A DNA stretch of 64,000 nucleotides from Gymnopilus junonius (taxonomy: Eukaryota > Basidiomycota > Agaricomycetes > Agaricales > Galerinaceae): positions 620,001-684,000 of the forward strand of contig JADNYJ010000002.1 of NCBI GenBank assembly GCA_015501075.1, written 5' to 3'. The notes beneath the pieces were generated by a model that did no database searches, was not told the origin of the DNA, and saw only the letters and a program-made list of their open reading frames with translations. This document shows, piece by piece, positions 56,106 through 64,000 of this stretch (positions are counted from its first letter, which is position 1; each line of letters starts with the position of its first letter). Both the position numbers and the translations under genes were made by a program.

Positions 56106-57204
56106 TTGAGGGTCTATCGCCCAATCTTGGAAAGTTGGAAGGTACCCTGTCTAGTCGCTTCTTTGTTAGTGAAGGAAAGGTCTATTACCGATGGTCTTTT
56201 GCCTGTTCTCCTTGCAGGGTGTGTTACAGTCATTCACCGGCTAATGGCACACCGAATATTAAATATCACTTTTAAATTTTGAACTTCGATGTCTTCCCAA
56301 ACAAACTCCACCATAAATTTCAATAAATTGGGCCGTAGGTACTTGCAAATTTGCGTAGCATTTGGAAGAATATTGGTGAGCGAACATGGGTGTGCCACTA
56401 CCGGAATGCCCATTTTCGGCTAAATCCAAAAAAATGCACCCTTTTGGCCAGCATGCCCTTCAATGAGAGCTCATCTGGCAGACCCCAATTATGAAACCAG
56501 ACGCAGAATATGTTGGCACATAGGCTACAAAAGAATCGAGAGAAAATGAGTTGAATTAATTGAAATAAATGAGTGTCAAAAGTGTGCCATTAGCCGGTGG
56601 ATGACTGTATTTCACCCTTCAAGTTGAGCATTACATAGCCTTCACTAGAGAGCCAGTCAACTATGCGCTCTGCGATTTCATCATTTGGGATGATCCCCTT
56701 GGACCAGAGTGCATGATGGAGATTGGAATCGCCAGTTATGATTGTTGGGTGCTTGAAATCCCGAATGAAATTGTGGTGCCGCATTCTATTGAGGATGCAC
56801 CTTTCCTTTTGCCGGGGTGGCATTGTGGACATTGATTATAGTCGTAGTCAGCTGTCCAAGTTGGCAGACATCAAGAACCTGTACGTCTCGGTCTTCCATG
56901 ATGTCTGTTCGAAGAGTCACTGTGAAGTCTTGTCTCGACTTGAAATATATTAGTGTGCGCGGTCGATCCCTGTTGTTACCTTGTGTTACTGTAGGGAGGA
57001 CTGGGGTCCAACCTTTCAAGGCGACGTGTCCGTTGATCTCCTCCCCGTTCTCCGAGCGGCCAATGAAAGACCACGGAGGTTCCTGTAGTATCACAAGATC
57101 AAAATCCTTCGAGAAATTGTTGAGAAGCTGAACGATAACATTCTTTTGCGTTGGGCATTCAGCTGGACAACACGGATGGGTTCTGTAGTCAGTTGTTCAT
57201 TCAT
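56106..57204 (-). pseudogene. Non-LTR ORF2, 5' part: AP-type endonuclease
   Basis: The start at 57204 reads MNEQLTTEPIRVVQLNAQRK. Endonuclease motifs: DLVILQEPPWSF (metal-binding Glu), INVHNATP, TIITGDSNLHHALWS (GDxNxHH), and after the MITE HPARRTGKRPSVIDLSFTN. It reaches the gypsy TTGAG duplicate at 56106-56110 and continues at 45024. One base is missing after QRK (near 57150) and another frame change lies near 56125. The MITE at 56227-56607 breaks it after LNLKGEI. Confidence 0.82.
56227..56607. mobile_element. Mariner-type MITE in the endonuclease of the non-LTR element
   Basis: 381 bases with 26-base terminal inverted repeats: CAGTCATTCACCGGCTAATG at the left and its complement at 56582-56607, one mismatch. 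It is flanked by TA on both sides (56225-56226, 56608-56609), the signature of Tc1/mariner insertion. No transposase is encoded. Excision with loss of one TA would restore the endonuclease sequence around LKGEI. Confidence 0.85.
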
Positions 57205-57326
57205 TGTCTGGTTACCGCGTCAACATTCTTCTTTTGAGAGGCAGCTTTTTGGGTGCTGGTAAAGCTTTCTGGGCTGGTGACCAGAATTTCAAATTGGTTC
57301 GTAGTGCCAATTTCTGTGGTAGAGGG

Positions 57327-59124
57327 TCACTTGTGAGCATTGTCAACTTTCTTTCGTACCTTCTTTGGCTTGACTATATGTTCCGATTTTCGCGCTCGTC
57401 GTTCATTATCGCGAGCTGTTCCATGCCTTTCCAATCTGATTGGGCAACGACGAGAGTCGGCAGGGTGATTGTGTTCATGTCGACTGTCAGTCATGCAATT
57501 TGCGCATTTCAATCTGTGAGGGTAGGAGATGTCAGTTGAGATACCCATGTTATCATCATCTTGTGGTGCCGTGCATGTATCACATTGCTGTTGCTGATGC
57601 TCCTCTTCTGAATGCTTTCCACCGCATATCCTGCAACTTTTTTCTTCCTTGCACTTATCCGTTCGATGATCAAAGCGCCAGCAGTTCCGGCGCTGTACGA
57701 CTGGAGGTCGATCCTGGAAAGCACGCAGGGTGCAGTAGCTTCCGAAGGCCGCGAAGGATCTTTGTTGTAGTATCTGTTTGGCAGCTGCCTCATCATCCAG
57801 TGCAAAGACCAGGGAGGACTTAAAGGTGGTCTGCAGTTCCTCATCTGTACGGAGCCATCTGGGCTTCGCAACGATATAATTTTGCAGATGTGCATATAGG
57901 GTTACAGGAGAGAAGCTCCTTGTGTACCATCTCACCTGAGTGTAGGGCTCGGCCGTCACCTACGGTCAGCGACCCTGTGTAAACCCCTTCTATCTGCACT
58001 TTAAACCACTTTTTGTCCTCTCTGATGATGACCTCTTGCGTCGAGGTGATGGCCGGCTTGATGATATGTTCAAATTTGAAGAGATCTGCAGCAGTCTGGT
58101 CAGCGCGTGTGGACAGGATGAGATTACCTTGTTTGTTATAGCTCGCAGCTATACTTTCAAGTGTTCGGACCCTTGATGAGATGAGAGCGTGGCGTTGATC
58201 ATCCTGACGATAGCAGGGTGTTGTTGTCGTTCAGATTCCGGTAGGCCATGAGGGAGGTATTATACACCAGTCTGGTGGGATGACGTGATAGCATGGGATT
58301 TGAGGGGGTCGTCATTGTTTGCTTCGGAGTGATAGTATTGATCGTGTTACGGTGAGAGGCTTGTGGATTGCATTGAGTATGTCTGTCATTGTTGTGATGG
58401 GAGGAGTTGACGTTGAAGTGTTGGTCGAAGGAGTGGGGGTGATGGTGGTGACCTTGTCGATTTTCTGGGTTATGGACTTCAACTGTTCACTGACTTCCCC
58501 TAGCTTGGCGAACAACGGGTCGATTTGTCGAGGTGTGGGCAAAGTGGATACTGCTGAAAAAAACGTTCGACAGATGCCTTGCTACTTCAATGTCGGCGAA
58601 GACATATTCGAAAAGGTCTGCGCCTCTTCCGTGTATCTCTTCGATAGTTTCCAGGAGGTTGATGAGTAGAGATCTGGTCGTGTTCATTAGGCGATAGCGT
58701 ACGTCTTCTTCAGTCTCCGTTTCATTGTTCCTCTCCGTCGTATCCATCATCATCTGTTCTTCGTCGGCCACTTCAGCAGCCCAGTCTCCCGGATTGTACG
58801 GCGCGTCGGGAGGGTTGATGGTGGTGCTGATTGTGGGGCGTTGTCCTTTACTTTCCCAGTAGTTCAGCGGACAACACGCCGTTCTGGTGTTGGGAATGGG
58901 GAAGCAAGCCTTTGCCCCCGTTATAGAGGACTTGGCAATGAACCTGGGGATAGGCGATTAATGAGCTTGTGATTGGCTTTTGGCAGTGTTTTCGTCGATC
59001 CATCGGTGTTCACGGAAATATTTTTGGGTAGAGATGGGAGATTTTGGTTGAAAGCGAGTTCGAGAAAAGCAGTTGTAGGTACTTTCGGTGTATTATTGCT
59101 ACTACTATCATTGTGCGTCGCCAT
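57327..59124 (-). pseudogene. Non-LTR ORF1 (Gag-like, two zinc knuckles)
   Basis: The start at 59124 reads MATHNDSSSNNTPKVPTTAF. The middle has acidic and helical parts (NTTRSLLINLLETIEEIHGR) and a Thr/Pro-rich stretch. The C-terminal half reads KPRWLRTDEELQTTFKSSLV and CWRFDHRTDKCKEEKSCRIC with C..H..C spacing, then HPADSRRCPIRLERHGTA and a basic end (KPKKVRKKVDNAHK). This is typical of ORF1 in Tad-like fungal elements. The frame changes at least twice (about 58900 and 58300-57960), so no intact product. Confidence 0.75.
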
Positions 59125-59194
59125 TCCTGCTCCCCAGAGGGCGGTTTTGCCGTGGGAAAGTCAGAGATGGTGGTTGTCACAAGTCAAGGAGTCT

Positions 59195-59206
59195 TTTTGG
59201 AATGGC
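59195..59206. repeat. Right target-site duplication of the non-LTR element
   Basis: TTTTGGAATGGC, exact copy of 41371-41382. Its ATG (59202) is in frame with the RINT1 ATG at 59229. Confidence 0.75.
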
Positions 59207-59228
59207 TTTACCCCACGCTCCTTCAAGC

Positions 59229-62219
59229 ATGTCCTCAAACCGGATTAAGAATTGCTCAATCCACCTAGTCGCGAGCAGTCCAAGTCGAAAGCGAAAGAGC
59301 TATTCAACCTCACTTCAACCTATTGATGACCTAGGAGACCTCGAAAACCTTGTTATCCAGTTGCAGCAACGTCATGGCGACTTGAACGAGAATGTACGCG
59401 AATTTTCCTTCTAATTTGCCCTGCATCGCTCAGGGTTGGCAGTTTAGCTATCTGCCTCTCAATATCAGATTTTAAATGTCATTCATTCAACTCGTCTTTC
59501 AGCGCAAGCGCACTTGAATACCGCGAGGGAATTATCCCTTATACGCCATTCCCTGGTGACGAACTTGGGGATCTCTCAAGAGAGCTTGTATCGCTTCAGT
59601 TCAACGAAAATAGAAACCTCTTTTATTAGAGACCTTGAAACGCTGCACCGAAATCTGAGAGAGCTGGAATCTGTCAGACAATATGTCCAAGTGATTGGAA
59701 CATGTTCTCAAGTTGAGGTCAGTAATGATTTAATTTGTTCAGCTATCGTCTGATGCATTCCCAGCGAAGAAGCCATTGGATTCATCAGGAATTCAACAGT
59801 ATCTCAATGGAATCCTTGAAAGGCTTTAAATCTGTTCAAGATTTTGTTGCAACGATTGCAGACTCTTGTGCTTCATTGGAAGACGAGTCAGCGCAGCAAC
59901 GGTTGAACCTCGTAATATTTTTGGAAAATATTCGCGACAAGACATGGCAGACATGAACGCTATTCTCTCTGGGGAATGACCTTTCACTAGTGACGATATG
60001 CACTATTGACAACGTACAGCGCTTTGGCGACAGCTGCAGAGAAATTTGGATGGCCAGCGCCTATCGAATACGCCACCGTGGCTTCCAGTGACCGCAAGTC
60101 ATTTGAATTGGCTTTTATAAATCTTTTACAACTTCAGAAACTGTGAGCAGTTTATGTCACTTCCAATGACCCACCGTTCATTTAGTATGACAGAGGAAGA
60201 CATTAGGCGTTCAACAACTATCCGGGATAAGGATGGCTTGTACCCGTTTCAAGCTCTGTACAGCTATATCTTTGCGTTTCAAGTACCATTTTGAGGTTCA
60301 AGACAACGAATAAACTGGAAAAGTAATCTGTGCTCTGAATGTCGCCCTTCCTTTTTTCCTTAAGAACTCAAACGATTTTTGGAGGACAGCCGGGTGGTGT
60401 TTCACCCATATTCAGAATATTAGTCATGAACATGCGGCCTTCATGAATACATTCGTGCAGAGGCTACTGAATAAAACTAATTACAAAGATATTTCTGCAT
60501 GGGTACGTTATATATATTTACAAGTATAATATCTGACGATTCTACAGAAGGAATTCACTCGGCTTCTGTTACCCCTACTTTCGAGAAAGCTTCGAAAAAC
60601 TGTCCCATCATTGTTGGATAGCCCATCGTTACTCGCGCATACCATATATCAAGCGCTCATATTTGATTCTGCCATGATGGAGGAGGGCTTTAGCCTGCAA
60701 GGAACATTTACGTCAGAAGACACAACCAAATGGGATGGAATAACTCAGGTCATTCTTGGAAATCCTGATTGGTTTGAAACCTGGCTATCAGCTGAAAAGA
60801 GATGCAAGTTTACCTTTGATAACGCAAAGCAAAGAAAGTACTAAAATGGATCCCATTTAGTCGCAGAAGGTCAATACAATGATACCATCAATGCCGAGGA
60901 TGCGTGGCTTGTTGCCGATGATGTCGATGTCGATGATTATTCGCGGGGCTTGAAGCCTACAATCTCTTCCAGAAGAATAAAATCACTCTTCGAACAAGTT
61001 ACAGGTAAGTACCAACTGCCTTTTGTCTTCTTCCTTTCTTTCCCTCTCTGTCGTAGTCAGTTGTTCTGATTAATATTAGATCGTTATTCGCCCTTGCCTC
61101 ATGCTATCCAGAAGGCTCACTTCCTCTTGGCAATCCAGCTTCCGCTGCTAGAATCTTATCATACTCGTATATCATCTTCTCTAGTCGCATTCGAGACATT
61201 GTCGTCCATTTTCGTCCGCTCAGTTCCAGGAGCTCTCAACTTCAGTCTGCGCGAGACCTCGAATATACAGGATGACCCCAGAAATCGAACCAGTGGGCCG
61301 TCTGGAGCCAATAGCTTATGCAAAGCACTGCTGAGTGCCAAATATATAGCAGCTTCCCTCGAAACCTGGGATGAAGACTTGGTTCATTCCTGTTTATTTG
61401 TACGAAGTACACAATATGTCTAACCTTGCCGCAGCTTTTCGTCCAGTTATGGGCAGATTTCCAAGGTGACGCCAATCTACGTAAATTTGTCCAGAGTAGT
61501 CCTTACCTGCCCAATCTCGACGCGTCCGTTTCAAAGGACACCTTATTTAAAGAGATGCTTACAAAATACCGCCAACTGGCGATCCGTGCTGAAGATATGG
61601 TGGTCCAACTTGTGTGTAGTGAGGTCGAAAATGGGCTACGTGCACATCGTGCCGAAATGGCTAGGTGAATTCTTATTGTCTTCGGTTGACCATTCTGTGC
61701 CTCATAACGAGCTACCATAGGACTTCCTCAGATACAGACTCACTGGAGTTGGCTCTGCCACAAACATTGCTGGTGCCAATAGGCTTGATGTCTTCGCATT
61801 TGACCTTGCTTCGTACCGTCCTCCCTGCAACGCTCTTCACAGTCCTCTACCGTCGTGTTGCACAGCGCCTTGCGGGACACATTTTGCACCACCAAGTATT
61901 ATACCGAGGTCATTTGTCACTCCAAGAAGGCAAGGCCATCGCCTCAGAATGCGAGCTCTGGGTAGAGACTTGCTACGCTACCGCAGAGGGAGCACTGGGA
62001 GGAGGCCGGCAGCGTGTTCAAGCACCGTGGAGCAAAGTTCTCGAAGCTGGCAGGTTAGTTGGGCTTGCAGGTCATGCATGGGAGCAGGTCGTCAACGCCA
62101 CGTTTGGTCCAGACGATGATGCGAAATGGGAAGAAATACTCATTGAATTTGTTGGCTTGTCGGAAATGGGCAGAGATGAAGTAGGAGCTGTCCTGAAGCG
62201 TAGACAAAGCTGCACTTGA
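59229..62219 (+). CDS. RINT1/Tip20-family vesicle tethering protein, probably damaged as read
   Basis: RINT1/Tip20 is a subunit of the Dsl1/NRZ tether that captures Golgi-to-ER vesicles at the ER. The ATG at 59229 (or 59202) begins MSSNRI. Typical segments: [135 protein letters not shown], end [12 protein letters not shown]. Short introns throughout. Oddities: the N-terminal 26 residues are in the right frame only if one base is added at 59247-59248 and one removed at 59323-59324, and four more one-base gaps (60257, 60265, 60295, 60305) are needed to read [19 protein letters not shown]. The transposon stack ends 22 bases upstream of the ATG. Confidence 0.85.
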
Positions 62220-62407
62220 TAAATAGACAATTACCTCAGCAACGGAGCCATGAAACTCCCTCCCCAATACATAAAATACATAGGAATGTTTTTCAAAAGT
62301 AAATCGTAATCAATCATTGCAAAGCAAAACGATAACAGTCACAGTTACATATTAGCACGCGAGAGAGAAAGAAAGAGGATACGCAAAGAAACGAAATCCT
62401 ATACACA

Positions 62408-64000
62408 TCACATAACCCGAAGAGTCCATCCGTGCATTCCTCCGTCTGCTGCTGCTGCTGCAGCTTGGGCAGCAGCGAGCCAATTAGGATCCATGTTACC
62501 CGGTGGACCGTTGACTGGATTCCCAATATCCATCGCTTGAAATACATTCTCGCAAGCGATTGTGCGCCCAGAGTGATATCCGACACCGTCTGACGCACGA
62601 ATAAATAACAAAGGCAAACTTCTCCCCGCGATCGACGGCATTGGAGGCGGCGGCGGCGGCGCTGATGAGCCGTCCGAGTTGGACACCTCAGGTGGTGGGG
62701 GTTTATTACCATTGGTGACAATGGACGTCGGAAGCGCATCATCCTCCAAAGCCTTGATAACTTCCGCCAACGGAGGCATCTCAACGATAACGATGGTATG
62801 CAGAGGCGAAGAGAGATATCTTGGTGGAGGACTTAGTGGTGAGCCCGGTGGAGGCTCTCTACCATCCATTACTTGAGGACTAGGTGCACTGGGCATGAAA
62901 GAATTTATGGCCGTCAATGGACCAGGCGGGGTTGCTTGATACACTCGTATTTGAAGAGGACCAAGATTGCCAAGATAGACATCCAAAGGGGTCTGTTGTC
63001 GCGTTCCAGGGTGCTCGTAAAAGAAATTTGAAACCGTTAATTCGACAGTGTTGTTGGTGGGTCGATAGACGGGGGCGGTAAATAATGTGGGGAAAGGAGT
63101 GATGGGTTGCTCAGGTATACTGTTATTTTGACCAAAGGCATCGAAAAACGTGTATTGGAATTTTGCTTTAAAATGAGTGGTCAGAATTTTTCTTAGACCT
63201 CAAGACAAGACACAAAACGTACATATTCCAACAATGGTCCAACATAAATAATCATCGACTTCATCGCAAACGATACGGAAACCTTCCTTGATTTCCTCTC
63301 TGACGCGAGGCGATTGGAAGAGCAAAGGGTGGGTGCCAGCTTGAGAAGACATCCCAGGAGCGGGCGGCGCTACGACGCCTGGCGTTCCCGGGATTGGGCC
63401 CGCTGCTGACAGATAATGTCGCGAGCCATCGGGATTGACGCGCTGGAGCGCAATCTTCTGCATTTGACTGACAGGACCTCCTTCATCGAGGGTGACTTTG
63501 CCTTTGTCAACCTTGCGTATGACGAGGGGGATGTAGAAATCCCCGAATGCGTATCTGACAAAACAATCTCACACCCGTACGTTACGGGCTGTGGACCTGT
63601 CACTGATAACGTGATCAGACTAGGCGAAAAGGCTCTCATCACATGACACTACATACCAACTGAGGCGGCAGCTCCAGGTATCCCCGGTTTTCGAACGACA
63701 TTGACATTGAACGCAGACCAGGCAACGTTGCTCGCGCACAGCTGGGCATGGTCAATGGTCATGTATTTGGTACGCACGGTTTGGGAATTGATGCGGTTGA
63801 AAAGGGAAACAGGACCACCTGCAAGAATGCACGACGAGATGTTACGCGTTTTGGCAGTCTTCTTGGATGGCTTTGAAATGATGGTCACAGGGGCAGAGTC
63901 AAAGGATGCCCAGACACGTCCATGAGGGGGTTCTGCGCCCTCTGGGGTAAGCGCTGGGGGAGGAGGTTCCGCGATATCGAGAGAAAGCTGGAAGCTCTTG
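62408..64000 (-). CDS. CSL-family DNA-binding transcription factor (CBF11/12 type), C-terminal part
   Basis: The gene enters from the right edge. The beta-trefoil domain is clear: IISKPSKKTAKTRNISSCIL, GGPVSLFNRINSQTVRTKYM, ASNVAWSAFNVNVV, then YGCEIVLSDTHSGIST and VIRKVDKGKVTLDEGGPVSQ, MQKIALQRVNPDGSRHYLSA, ending in a Trp-Thr-Ile (CWTIVGI). A C-terminal IPT-like part (MDVYLGNLGPLQIRVYQATP) and a Pro/Ala-rich tail follow, ending at 62408. These match RBPJ/Su(H)/Lag-1 proteins. Fungi have no Notch; in fission yeast the CSL proteins control adhesion, lipid metabolism and the cell cycle. The VIRKVDK segment is one base out of frame with the part before it unless one C (G on this strand) is restored in the run at 63526-63530. 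The N-terminal RHR-like domain is outside the window. Confidence 0.85.

Larger units (their letters stand above)
41383..59194 (-). mobile_element. Tad-like non-LTR retrotransposon, split by nested insertions
   Basis: On the minus strand from about 59194 (5') to 41383 (3'). In order: ORF1 with zinc knuckles, and ORF2 with AP endonuclease, reverse transcriptase, RNase H and a C-terminal Cys/His motif, the layout of Tad/I-group elements. ORF2 is cut at the TTGAG duplicates (45020-45024 / 56106-56110) by the gypsy element: the endonuclease ends on one side at 56106 and its last motif, LDSDHFAI, resumes on the other at about 45010. A MITE interrupts the endonuclease too. Without inserts the element is about 6.3 kb. 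The 3' end shows homopolymer runs (41383-41406). The 12-base flanking duplication supports both borders. Several one-base frame changes make it dead as read. Confidence 0.85.

Overview
The window is nuclear DNA of a filamentous fungus, most likely a mushroom-forming basidiomycete (Agaricomycetes). The evidence is: genes densely packed on both strands, each cut by many short introns (about 50-60 bases, GT...AG); a fungal gene set (Vac8, a sterol C-22 desaturase of ERG5 type, an Ssk2-type HOG kinase, a Ysc84 SYLF-SH3 protein, a GH16 glucanase); a CSL-type transcription factor; and basidiomycete-style Ty3/gypsy, Ty1/copia and Tad-like elements. I see no bacterial operons, tRNA, rRNA or CRISPR.

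Layout. 1-39.4 kb is ordinary gene-rich DNA. In order: a DUF7702-like membrane protein (partial, -), Las1 (+), an uncharacterised single-pass membrane protein (-), Ysc84 (+), a GH16 glucanase (-), Vac8 (-), a PIF1 helicase (+), an F-BAR/RhoGAP protein (-), a cytochrome P450 (+), ERG5/CYP61 (-), a small LEA-like mitochondrial protein (-), a PRELI/MSF1 lipid-transfer protein (+), the GTPase DRG1/Rbg1 (-), an Ssk2-type MAPKKK (+), an uncharacterised polytopic membrane protein (-) and the large B-block-binding subunit of TFIIIC (-). Many neighbours are divergent pairs sharing 130-340 base promoters. A 280-base foldback element with a TATTA target duplication lies at 39.9 kb, followed by a beta-carbonic anhydrase (-).

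41.37-59.21 kb is one block of nested transposons. A Tad-like non-LTR retrotransposon (minus strand) is bounded by a 12-base direct repeat, TTTTGGAATGGC. Its ORF2 was hit by a TA-flanked mariner-type MITE and, separately, by an 11.1 kb Ty3/gypsy element (plus strand; 173-base LTRs that look identical; TTGAG duplication). The gypsy leader was then hit by a Ty1/copia element (minus strand; ATCTA duplication) whose pol frame is intact over about 1,178 codons. Taking all of this out leaves the carbonic anhydrase and RINT1/Tip20 as divergent neighbours about 300 bases apart, so the stack sits in the 5' leader of RINT1. The window closes with RINT1 (+) and a CSL-family DNA-binding protein (-, partial).

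A recurring oddity is that several conserved genes (Las1, Ysc84, carbonic anhydrase, RINT1, CSL) and the gypsy pol need single-base corrections, nearly always one missing base in a short homopolymer, to match their family consensus. This points to base-calling or assembly error at least as much as to real pseudogenes. Exon limits given here were read by eye from splice signals and family conservation; no alignment or search was run.
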